Origin: Finegoldia magna_J
GTDB lineage: Bacteria; Bacillota; Clostridia; Tissierellales; Peptoniphilaceae
NCBI RefSeq assembly: GCF_002243175.1
Contig: NZ_NDYF01000009.1
Location: 104,147-168,146, forward strand
Direction: 5' to 3'
Length of the DNA: 64,000 nt
Shown here: positions 16,483 through 24,926 of the stretch, piece after piece
Numbering within the stretch: position 1 is the first letter of the stretch
Layout: the number at the start of each line of letters is the position of its first letter
Translations under genes and position numbers: made by a program
Notes under the pieces: model-generated
Database searches by the model: none
The model's input: the letters and a program-made list of their open reading frames with translations, nothing else
What the model was told of the DNA's origin: nothing

Positions 16483-19400
16483 ATGCATTTATTACTCAAC
16501 GATGTATTAAAGAAAATCGGCCTAAAATATGATTCAAAATACCCAATTTATATTGATAAATTAACTTATAATAAGGATAATGATGAGTTAGATTGTTTGA
16601 TAAACATTCAAAAAGATGAGAGTAAGGACTCCTTGTCAGAATTTATACAAAAAGACTTATTAGATTTTATCGCAAAAATTAATATTGATTATACAGAGTA
16701 TGAAGATTCGAAAATCAATTTTTCAAAAGATGCTTTGATTAAAATTTTAAAAACAAGTGATTTTTGTGAATATTCTTCTTGTATTGATTTTAAAAATTCG
16801 AAGATAAACGATTCAGAAATTTCACTTATTTTTAATTTTGAGCAAATAAGGGATAAATTTATATCGGATCAAAAGGATAATGAGTTAACAAAATTAATAA
16901 ATAAGACATATAATTTAAATTATTCTGTCAAATCTGAAATTGTTGAGTTAAAGGATAACGATGATTATAGACAAAATCTTATTGAGTATGATAATTCAAT
17001 TCGAAAAAAAATAGCAGAATCAATAAAAGATACTCCAAAGCAAGAAAAAGAAGAAGTTAAAAAAACGGGAATAAAATGTGGTAAAGATATAACCAAGTCT
17101 CCAATAAAAATCAAAGAAATCATAGAAAATGAAGATGATACTTGTATCAGAGCTGAAATTATTGATGTAGATGTCAGAAGTATAAAAGATGGAGAAAGTT
17201 TTATTATTTCTTTGGATCTAAGGGATGAAAGCGGAGCTATTTTCGCAAAGAAATTTTTGAAGAAAAAAGAATTTGAAGCATTTGGTGATAAATTAAAATC
17301 TGGAGTTTACCTTTTATTAACAGGAAGGTTGGAATTTGATAGATTTACTTCTGGAAAGTCTTTCTCAATAAAACAAATGCAAGAAATTGAGAAGCCAGAA
17401 TCTAGAAAAGATGAATATGAGAAAAAACGTGTGGAATTACACATGTATTCTCAAATGAGCCAACTAGATGGATTTATTGACTTGGATGAATGCTGTAAAA
17501 CTCTAAAAAAATGGGGACATACAGCGCTAGGTTTAACAGATAAATCTGTAGTTCAAGGTTATCCACAATTGTATGATGCTTGTAGCAAAAATGGACTAAA
17601 ACCACTCTTTGGTATGGAAGCAAAAATAATAGAAGATGATTTCAGAATAATAACAAATCCTTATAATTCTATGAATTTGCAAGAATTTGTAGTTTTTGAT
17701 ATTGAAACTACTGGATTATCAAATGCAACAGAAAAAATCACGGAAATTGGTGCTGTAAAGATTGTTGGCAATCAAATTGTTGATGAATTCAATCAATTAA
17801 TCAACCCAGAAATTCCAATACCAGAAAAAATAACAGAATTAACGTCTATAACAAATGAAATGGTAAAAGATATGCCTAAAATAGACGAAGTATTACCTGA
17901 GTTTTTGAAATTTGTCGGAGATAGCACTTTAATAGCACATAATGCAGATTTCGATATGGGATTTATCAAGAAAAATTGTCTTGATTTGGGAATAAATCCT
18001 GTAAGAACATATATTGACACACTAGCGTTTGCAAGGGCATTGGAACCTCATCTCAAAAATCATAAACTTGATACTTTGACAAAAAAATACAATGTAAATT
18101 TATTCAACCATCATAGAGCTTGTGATGATGCAAGGGCGACGGGAGAAGTATTTATTTGTATGGTCAAAGATCTTGAAAAAAGAGGAGTTAAATTTGATAT
18201 AAATATAAATAAAATGGATTCTGAATGGAGCATTTCAAAAAGAGAATCTCATACTGCGACAATATACGCCCAAAACTTAGTTGGATTAAAAAACTTATAT
18301 AAGCTTGTGACTGCTTCTAATTTAAAATATTTTTACAGAGAAGGCGGAATACCAAAATCTGAATTGAATAAAAGAAGAGAAGGTCTTGTAATAGGATCCG
18401 GAAACGAAGATGGAGAATTAATAAAAGCAATACTTGGATTTGAATCAGATGAAAAATTAGATGAAATTATTTCAAGGTATGATTTTTTGGAGGTTCAACC
18501 ACCGATTTATTATGATGGAGTAAAGTCAAAAAGGATGAGCTTTAACTTAAAGAGTTGTGAAGAATTAACTAGAAAACTATATGATTTATCAAAAAAGCAC
18601 AATAAACCTCTTGTTGCTGATTCTTATGCAAAATACTTCGAAAAAACGGACTATATTTTTAGAAATATAATATTAGAAGGTCAACCTAGAAAAATTTATG
18701 GCGAAAAATTCCCTACGTTGTTTTTCAGAACTACTGATGAAATGATGAATGAATTTAGTTTTTTAGAAAAAGATGTGGCTGAGGAAATAGTAATAGATAA
18801 TACCATAAAAATTTCAGAAATGCTAGATGATATTAAGCCAATACCAGATGGAACTTTTCCACCAGTTATTGAGGGATCTGATACAGAATTAAGAGAAATG
18901 ACGTATAAAAAAGCTAGAAGTATATATGGAGATGATTTACCAGAAATTGTTGAAAGTAGATTAGAACGTGAGTTATCATCAATTATCTCAAATGGTTATG
19001 CTGTATTATATATTATCGCTCAAAAATTGGTAAAGAAAAGTAATGAAGATGGATATCTAGTAGGTTCCAGAGGATCTGTAGGATCTAGCTTTGTTGCGAC
19101 AATGGCTGACATAACAGAAGTTAATCCTTTAATTCCGCATTATATTTGTGAGAATTGCAAACATTCTGAGTTTATACATGATGAAAATATAGGTTCAGGA
19201 GTGGATCTTGAAGATAAAATTTGTCCAGTATGTGGACAACCATTAAAAAAAGAAGGTCATAATATACCATTTGAAGTTTTCTTAGGATTTGATGGCGATA
19301 AAGAGCCAGATATTGATTTGAACTTTGCTGGGGAATATCAACCGACTGTTCACAAATATACTGAAGAATTGTTTGGGGAAGGTAAGGTATTCAGAGCTGG

Positions 19401-20748
19401 AACTATTGGTACAATTTCCGACAAAACAGCTTATGGGTATATAAAAAAATATTTTGAAGATAAAAACGTATATGTTAATAATTCAGAGATAAAATATTTG
19501 CAAAGAGGAATCTTGGGAGTTAAAAGAACTTCGGGGCAACATCCAGGTGGAGTAATGATAGTTCCAAGAGATAAAGATATTGAAGATTTTTGTCCAGTTC
19601 AACATCCTGCGGATGATGTTAACAGTGATATAATCACTACTCATTTCAATTATAAGTCTATAAGTGGTAGAATTTTAAAGCTTGACTTGCTTGGACACGA
19701 TGTGCCAACAATTATAAAAATGTTGTCGGATATGACAGGAGTGGATCCATTAACTATTCCTATGGATGATAAGGAGACAATGAGTATTTTTTCTTCAATA
19801 GATGCTTTACACTTTCAAGAATTAATTGATGGACTAGATATTGGAACATTAGGAATACCTGAATTTGGTACAAACTTTGTAAGAGGAATGTTGAGAGATA
19901 CAACTCCAAAAACTTTTTCGGAATTAGTTAGAATTTCTGGATTGTCTCATGGCACAAATGTATGGTTAAATAATGCACAAGATCTAATAAGAGATGGTGT
20001 TGTCGAATTGAAAGATACTATCTGTACAAGAGATGATATTATGATTTATCTAATAAATAAGGGCCTTGAAAAGAAAAGATCATTTAAAATAATGGAAATA
20101 GTAAGAAAAAATAGACTTCTTGATGAAGATACTCTAAATTATATGACCGAAAATGGTGTTCCAGATTGGTACATTGAATCTTGTAAAACTATTGAGTATC
20201 TTTTCCCGAAAGCCCATGCTGTAGCTTATGTTATGATGAGTTATCGAATTGCTTATTTTAAAGTACACTATCCAGAAGCTTTTTATTCAACATTTTTTAC
20301 TATAAAATTACAAGATTATCCTGGTGATGTTATTGTAAGCGGATTAAGTGCAATTAGAGAAGAAATGCAATCATTGAAAGATAAGTACAAAGAATCCAAT
20401 TCTAAGATGACAGCAAAGGATAGTAACAAATACTCTGTATTAGAAGTAGCAGAAGAAATGTATTGCAGGGGAATAAAACAATCAAGAGTTGACTTGCATA
20501 AATCTGACAAGGCTAGGTTCAAAGTATTAGAAAAAGGATTCATTCAGCCTCCTTTTAATGCACTAGAAGGGGTTAGCGACGCAAACTCTATTGCTATTTT
20601 TGAAGAAATACAAAAAGGTGATTTTATTTCAAAACAAGATTTTACTATGAGAACGAAAGTTAATAAAACAGCTTTAGAAATACTAGAAAACCACGGTGTT
20701 TTAGATGGTTTACAAAATGAAAATCAAATAAGTTTATTTGATTTTTAG
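16483..20748 (+). CDS. polC: DNA polymerase III alpha subunit, PolC type
   Basis: Main replicative polymerase of low-GC Gram-positives. The 1421-residue chain has an N-terminal domain and OB fold (to about 310), PHP part one (about 315-400), the inserted DEDDh proofreading exonuclease (about 404-570, VVFDIETTGLS), PHP part two (about 580-790), and the polymerase core with KEPDIDLNFAGEYQ. A zinc-like four-Cys site is present (CENCKHSE, CPVCGQP). The PHP metal site looks damaged: the usual HLH is HMY (320-322), TDH is TDK (354), and VHY is AKY (717). Polymerase and exonuclease motifs look intact. The gene starts immediately after ispG. Confidence 0.97.
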   Translation: MHLLLNDVLKKIGLKYDSKYPIYIDKLTYNKDNDELDCLINIQKDESKDSLSEFIQKDLLDFIAKINIDYTEYEDSKINFSKDALIKILKTSDFCEYSSCIDFKNSKINDSEISLIFNFEQIRDKFISDQKDNELTKLINKTYNLNYSVKSEIVELKDNDDYRQNLIEYDNSIRKKIAESIKDTPKQEKEEVKKTGIKCGKDITKSPIKIKEIIENEDDTCIRAEIIDVDVRSIKDGESFIISLDLRDESGAIFAKKFLKKKEFEAFGDKLKSGVYLLLTGRLEFDRFTSGKSFSIKQMQEIEKPESRKDEYEKKRVELHMYSQMSQLDGFIDLDECCKTLKKWGHTALGLTDKSVVQGYPQLYDACSKNGLKPLFGMEAKIIEDDFRIITNPYNSMNLQEFVVFDIETTGLSNATEKITEIGAVKIVGNQIVDEFNQLINPEIPIPEKITELTSITNEMVKDMPKIDEVLPEFLKFVGDSTLIAHNADFDMGFIKKNCLDLGINPVRTYIDTLAFARALEPHLKNHKLDTLTKKYNVNLFNHHRACDDARATGEVFICMVKDLEKRGVKFDININKMDSEWSISKRESHTATIYAQNLVGLKNLYKLVTASNLKYFYREGGIPKSELNKRREGLVIGSGNEDGELIKAILGFESDEKLDEIISRYDFLEVQPPIYYDGVKSKRMSFNLKSCEELTRKLYDLSKKHNKPLVADSYAKYFEKTDYIFRNIILEGQPRKIYGEKFPTLFFRTTDEMMNEFSFLEKDVAEEIVIDNTIKISEMLDDIKPIPDGTFPPVIEGSDTELREMTYKKARSIYGDDLPEIVESRLERELSSIISNGYAVLYIIAQKLVKKSNEDGYLVGSRGSVGSSFVATMADITEVNPLIPHYICENCKHSEFIHDENIGSGVDLEDKICPVCGQPLKKEGHNIPFEVFLGFDGDKEPDIDLNFAGEYQPTVHKYTEELFGEGKVFRAGTIGTISDKTAYGYIKKYFEDKNVYVNNSEIKYLQRGILGVKRTSGQHPGGVMIVPRDKDIEDFCPVQHPADDVNSDIITTHFNYKSISGRILKLDLLGHDVPTIIKMLSDMTGVDPLTIPMDDKETMSIFSSIDALHFQELIDGLDIGTLGIPEFGTNFVRGMLRDTTPKTFSELVRISGLSHGTNVWLNNAQDLIRDGVVELKDTICTRDDIMIYLINKGLEKKRSFKIMEIVRKNRLLDEDTLNYMTENGVPDWYIESCKTIEYLFPKAHAVAYVMMSYRIAYFKVHYPEAFYSTFFTIKLQDYPGDVIVSGLSAIREEMQSLKDKYKESNSKMTAKDSNKYSVLEVAEEMYCRGIKQSRVDLHKSDKARFKVLEKGFIQPPFNALEGVSDANSIAIFEEIQKGDFISKQDFTMRTKVNKTALEILENHGVLDGLQNENQISLFDF

Positions 20749-20753
20749 TGATA

Positions 20754-20762
20754 TGTTATAAT
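20754..20762 (+). promoter_or_regulatory. Extended -10 promoter of the phoH-ybeY operon
   Basis: TG-T-TATAAT lies 18 bases before the phoH start and just after the polC stop codon. Confidence 0.6.
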
Positions 20763-20780
20763 TAGATAAATGGAGTGATT

Positions 20781-21764
20781 ATGGATAAACATTTAATTTA
20801 CAAAACTAATAATGAAAAATTAATAACTTTTATTTTTGGTCAATTAGAAAAAAACGCAAAAAAAATTGAAGAAGCTTGTGATGTTATATTAAAGATTTCT
20901 GAAGAAGGTATTCTAATTAGTGGTTCTGATTTGAATATTGAAAGTGCAAGTAATCTTTTAGAATCATTAAATACACATACTTTATCTGGGAACGAAATAG
21001 CAGATCAGGATTTGGATTATTTGCTTTCTAACTTAGAAAAAATAAAACAAGAAAATATTTCAAAAATTAAGGACTATGTAATTTGCTACAATTCAAAAGG
21101 TAAACCTTTAAAGCCAAAAACTGTAAATCAAAGAAACTATGTTGAAATGATTAATAAAAATGATATTGTTTTTGGAATAGGACCTGCAGGTACAGGAAAA
21201 ACTTACTTGGCAATGGCTATGGCAATAAATGCATTTAGAAATAACGAAGTAGATAGGATAATTTTAACTAGACCAGCTGTAGAAGCTGGAGAAAGTTTAG
21301 GATTTTTGCCAGGAGATCTTCAAGAAAAAATTGATCCTTATCTAAGACCTATATATGATGCTATGTTTGATATATTAGGTTATGAGAATTTTGAAAAATT
21401 TAAAGATAGAGGATTGATAGAAGTAGCACCATTGGCATATATGAGAGGTAGAACTTTAGATAATGCATACATTATATTAGATGAAGCACAAAACACTACC
21501 AATGAACAAATGAAGATGTTTTTAACTAGAATAGGATATGGTTCAAAAGCTATAGTAACGGGAGATATTACACAAGTTGACTTACCAAGAGGTAAAAAAT
21601 CAGGGTTACTAGTTGCGACTAATATTCTTAGAGACATAAAAGGAATAAGCTTTTTAGAGTTTGAAAAAACAGATGTTGTAAGACATCCACTTGTACAAAA
21701 AATTATTGGAGCTTATGAAAAATTAGATAACAATAGGTCGAATTATGATAATACAGATAAGTAA
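20781..21764 (+). CDS. phoH: PhoH-like ATPase
   Basis: Cytoplasmic P-loop ATPase of the PhoH family, linked to RNA metabolism by its constant pairing with ybeY. The 327-residue protein has Walker A GIGPAGTGKTYLA, LTRPAVEAGE, Walker B-like IILDEAQNTT, and the VTGDITQVDLP motif. The N-terminal 100 residues form the variable KH-like part. ATG 20781 is used, since GGAG at 20772-20775 is its ribosome binding site and overlaps an upstream GTG. It overlaps ybeY by 20 bases. Its precise biochemical role is not settled in the family. Confidence 0.93.
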   Translation: MDKHLIYKTNNEKLITFIFGQLEKNAKKIEEACDVILKISEEGILISGSDLNIESASNLLESLNTHTLSGNEIADQDLDYLLSNLEKIKQENISKIKDYVICYNSKGKPLKPKTVNQRNYVEMINKNDIVFGIGPAGTGKTYLAMAMAINAFRNNEVDRIILTRPAVEAGESLGFLPGDLQEKIDPYLRPIYDAMFDILGYENFEKFKDRGLIEVAPLAYMRGRTLDNAYIILDEAQNTTNEQMKMFLTRIGYGSKAIVTGDITQVDLPRGKKSGLLVATNILRDIKGISFLEFEKTDVVRHPLVQKIIGAYEKLDNNRSNYDNTDK

Positions 21765-22206
21765 TAGACAAGATGATTTTCAAATTGATGATGAATTAAG
21801 ATTTGATATTGAAAATTCAATAAAAATATGTTTGCTTCAAGAATTAAATGATGATAATTATGAGATATCTTTGTCATTTGTTAGTGAAGAAGAAATTAGA
21901 GAACTTAATAGAGATTATCGCAATAAAGATAGTGTAACTGATGTATTGAGCTTTCCTTTGGAAGATGATTTTCAAATTCAAACAAATCTTTTGGGTGATA
22001 TTATTATATGTTGCAATAGAGCTGTGAAACAAGCTAAAGAATACAATCATTCTATCAAAAGGGAAATTGTGTATTTGGTTGTTCATTCTATGTTTCATTT
22101 GTTGGGTTATGATCATATTGATGAAAGTGACAAAATTATTATGAGAAATAAAGAAAAATCGGCCTTGAAAGAAATAGGTATCTATAAAGATGAAGAATTT
22201 AAATAG
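21745..22206 (+). CDS. ybeY: Endoribonuclease YbeY (rRNA maturation factor)
   Basis: Zinc-dependent RNase needed for 16S rRNA 3'-end maturation and ribosome quality control. The 153-residue protein has the metal motif HSMFHLLGYDH (H-x3-H-x5-H) and the RELNRDYRNKDSVTDVLSFP block preceding it. It is coupled to phoH upstream (20 bases) and to the kinase/phosphatase fusion downstream (17 bases), the normal phoH-ybeY-dgkA-cdd-era order of Firmicutes. Confidence 0.95.
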   Translation: MIIQISNRQDDFQIDDELRFDIENSIKICLLQELNDDNYEISLSFVSEEEIRELNRDYRNKDSVTDVLSFPLEDDFQIQTNLLGDIIICCNRAVKQAKEYNHSIKREIVYLVVHSMFHLLGYDHIDESDKIIMRNKEKSALKEIGIYKDEEFK

Positions 22207-22933
22207 TAAGTTAAAAGATAAAAATATTTCTAAAAACACATCTTTTATTACTAGTTTTCAATATGCAATGGATGGAATTATTCATTGTTTGAAAAATGAA
22301 AGAAATTTTAGAACTGATATTTTGATGACTGTTCTGGTTATGATTGCATCATTAATGTTTGACTTATCAAGGGTAGAAATGGCTTGTTTGTGCATAACTA
22401 TAACATTCATATTAATGGCAGAAATGATTAACACCGCCATTGAAACGATTGTTGATTTGATTTATGACAAATACGACGAGAAAGCCAAAATAGCAAAAGA
22501 TGTTGGAGCAGGAGCGGTATTACTAGCTGCTTTTAATTCTATTTTTGTAGGTTATTTTATGTTTTATGATAGAATTGTTCCTCTTAGTCATACAGCAGTT
22601 ATCAAATTACAAAATTCACCAACGCATTTGACATTTATAGCTTTGATTTTGGTAGTTGTTATAACTTTAGTTCTAAAAAGTTTTATATATCAAAATAAAT
22701 GGACATATTTGCAAGGTGGAAGCGTAAGTGGTCATGCATCTGTTTCTTTTTGCAGTGCTACAATCATTGCCCTTTTAGCAAATAATACATTAGTGACAAT
22801 ACTATCATATTTTATAGCTTTTTTGGTTGCAGAAAGTAGAGTAGAAGGAAAAATCCATACACTAAGTCAAGTTATAGTTGGTGGCATAATTGGGACATTA
22901 GTGGCAATATTATTATTTAAAGTAATTATTTAG
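22190..22933 (+). CDS. Fusion of diacylglycerol/undecaprenol kinase (DgkA) with a PAP2 phosphatase domain
   Basis: The 247-residue membrane protein joins two domains. Residues about 20-130 are DgkA-like, with three membrane helices, NFRTDILM, and the core AEMINTAIETIVDLI ending in KDVGAGAVLLAA. Gram-positive members phosphorylate undecaprenol. Residues about 140-247 form a PAP2-type acid phosphatase domain with GGSVSGHASVSF (motif 2) and ESRVEGKIHTLSQVIVG (motif 3). The Asp that normally ends motif 3 is Gln, and motif 1 is not obvious. The two halves should drive opposite reactions on the lipid carrier. Location in the phoH-era operon is the usual dgkA position. Confidence 0.88.
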   Translation: MKNLNSKLKDKNISKNTSFITSFQYAMDGIIHCLKNERNFRTDILMTVLVMIASLMFDLSRVEMACLCITITFILMAEMINTAIETIVDLIYDKYDEKAKIAKDVGAGAVLLAAFNSIFVGYFMFYDRIVPLSHTAVIKLQNSPTHLTFIALILVVVITLVLKSFIYQNKWTYLQGGSVSGHASVSFCSATIIALLANNTLVTILSYFIAFLVAESRVEGKIHTLSQVIVGGIIGTLVAILLFKVII

Positions 22934-22940
22934 GAGTATT

Positions 22941-23336
22941 ATGGAAATTAATAAAATGTATAAAATTGCTTTGCAATATAAACAAAACGCATACACGCCA
23001 TATTCTAATTACAACGTAGGATGTTGCGTCAAAGACATAGAAGGGAACTATTATGGAGGTTGTAATATTGAAAATGCTTCATTTAGCCCAACAATTTGTG
23101 CAGAAAGAACTGCAATTTCAAAAATGGTATCTGAAGGATTTAAGTTAATAGATACTATTTTAATAATTGGAGATTCTGATTTCACTTATCCTTGTGGGGT
23201 TTGCAGGCAAGTGATTAAAGAATTTTCTAATGAAGCTACAAAAATAATAATAGCTAAAAATGAAAATGAGTATAAGATTTATAATATTGAAGATTTATTA
23301 CCTCATGGTTTTAGTGGAGATGATGTAAATGTTTAA
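22941..23336 (+). CDS. cdd: Cytidine deaminase
   Basis: Zinc enzyme deaminating cytidine and deoxycytidine to uridine forms for salvage. The 131-residue protein has the active-site CAERTAI (zinc Cys and the Glu proton shuttle) and PCGVCRQVI with the other two zinc Cys. The start follows TTAGGAGTATT. Overlaps era by 8 bases, as in many Firmicutes. Confidence 0.96.
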   Translation: MEINKMYKIALQYKQNAYTPYSNYNVGCCVKDIEGNYYGGCNIENASFSPTICAERTAISKMVSEGFKLIDTILIIGDSDFTYPCGVCRQVIKEFSNEATKIIIAKNENEYKIYNIEDLLPHGFSGDDVNV

Positions 23337-24213
23337 ATCTGGATTTATTTCAGTTATAGGCAGAAGTAATGTAGGAAAATCAACTCTTTTAAATAGAGTT
23401 CTAGGAGAAAAACTAACGATTATTTCTGACAAACCTCAAACTACAAGAAACAAAATACAATTGATATATACTGACGAAAATATGCAAGCAATATTTTTAG
23501 ATACCCCAGGAATTCAAACACCAAAAAATAAACTCGGAGATTATATGCTCAAAGTTTCGATGTCAACTTTGAATGAGGTTGATGTTATAACATATATTGT
23601 AGATACTACTGAAGAAATAGGAAAACTAGACTCTGAAATTATTGAGAAATTAAAATTAGTTGATACAAAAATAATTCTATTAATCAATAAAATAGATAAA
23701 ACATCAAGTGATAAAGTCAATGAATTAGTAGAAATGTACAGTAAAGTTGGAATATTTGAAGAAATAATTCCAATAAGCGCATTGAACGGAGATAATGTAG
23801 AAGGATATTTAACTTCTTTAAAAAATAATTTGCCTGAAGGTCCAATGTATTATGACAAAGATAGCGTAACTGATCAACCTATTAGACAAATTGTACAAGA
23901 ACTAATTAGGGAAAAGGCCCTAATGAATTTATCTGATGAATTACCACATGGAATAGCTATAACTATTGAAAAATTCAAAGAAAGACAAGACAGGAATTTA
24001 ATTGATATAGATGCTACTATTATTGTTGAGAAAAAAAGTCATAAAGGCATGGTAATTGGGAAAAAAGGATCAATGATTAAAAAAATTGGAACTGATGCCA
24101 GAATTGATATTGAACAATTATTAGACGCTAAAGTAAATCTGAAACTATGGGTTAAAATAGATGAAGAATGGAGAAATAAAGATTCTAGATTAAGGTATTT
24201 GGGTTACAATTAA
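23329..24213 (+). CDS. era: GTPase Era
   Basis: GTP-binding ribosome assembly factor that binds 16S rRNA near its 3' end. The 294-residue protein shows G1 GRSNVGKST, G3 DTPGIQ, G4 NKID, and a C-terminal KH domain with HKGMVIGKKGSMIKKIG. It works with YbeY in 30S maturation. It abuts recO with a 1-base overlap (TAATG). Confidence 0.97.
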   Translation: MFKSGFISVIGRSNVGKSTLLNRVLGEKLTIISDKPQTTRNKIQLIYTDENMQAIFLDTPGIQTPKNKLGDYMLKVSMSTLNEVDVITYIVDTTEEIGKLDSEIIEKLKLVDTKIILLINKIDKTSSDKVNELVEMYSKVGIFEEIIPISALNGDNVEGYLTSLKNNLPEGPMYYDKDSVTDQPIRQIVQELIREKALMNLSDELPHGIAITIEKFKERQDRNLIDIDATIIVEKKSHKGMVIGKKGSMIKKIGTDARIDIEQLLDAKVNLKLWVKIDEEWRNKDSRLRYLGYN

Positions 24214-24917
24214 TGGAACAAGATTACATCAAGACACAAGCTATTGTGTTGGAGCATATAATTTATGGAGAAAATTCTATAATTTTGAATGTTTTCAGTA
24301 AAGAAGAAGGTATTATTGGGATTTTCATCAATAATATTAACTCCATGAAATCAATTATAGAATTTAATGTTCTGTCAGTGAACGATTTTACCTTAAAAAA
24401 AGGAAATCAATTCTATTATTTAGTGGATTATGATTTAATTAACTCTAATTTTAATATAAGAACTAACTATAAATCAGAATTATTTAGTTTGGTTATAGTT
24501 GATTTAATAAAGTCAATTTTTTACAATGAAGTATGTAATGCAAAAGTATACTCTTTAATATTGAAAACAGTAATATTCTTATCAAAATATTCAGATAATC
24601 AGTATGCTTTAATTAATGCGTTTATTTTGAAGCTAGTATCATATCTTGGGTATCAACCAAGTATGTTTTATGAAAATAGTCATAACAGGTTTTATTTAGA
24701 TGGCGGATTTGTAGATTCCGATGGAGAATACTACCAAATAGACAACTTACATGCAAAGTATATGATATACTTAATGAAAAATAGGTATGATGATATAGTT
24801 AATAAAAAGTTTGAATCTATAAATGAAAACGAAATTTTAAAAATTTTGCTAAAATACACGATGAACAATTTTGGAATTGAATATTTGGGGTCATTAGGCT
24901 ACCTTGAATATTTGTAA
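24213..24917 (+). CDS. recO: DNA repair protein RecO
   Basis: RecFOR mediator that loads RecA on single-stranded DNA. The 234-residue sequence has the N-terminal OB fold (TQAIVLEHIIYGENSIIL) and a C-terminal helical domain ending in YLGSLGYLEYL. The four-Cys zinc finger seen in many RecO proteins is missing, and the sequence is divergent. The call rests on the N-terminal block and on the era-recO order. The next gene in related genomes is glyQ; here a GlyS-like gene follows. Confidence 0.8.
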   Translation: MEQDYIKTQAIVLEHIIYGENSIILNVFSKEEGIIGIFINNINSMKSIIEFNVLSVNDFTLKKGNQFYYLVDYDLINSNFNIRTNYKSELFSLVIVDLIKSIFYNEVCNAKVYSLILKTVIFLSKYSDNQYALINAFILKLVSYLGYQPSMFYENSHNRFYLDGGFVDSDGEYYQIDNLHAKYMIYLMKNRYDDIVNKKFESINENEILKILLKYTMNNFGIEYLGSLGYLEYL

Positions 24918-24926
24918 GGAGAAATA

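Noticed and set aside
24918..24926. Possible T-box upstream of the GlyS-like gene
   Set aside because: The gap after recO is 9 bases, with only a ribosome binding site.
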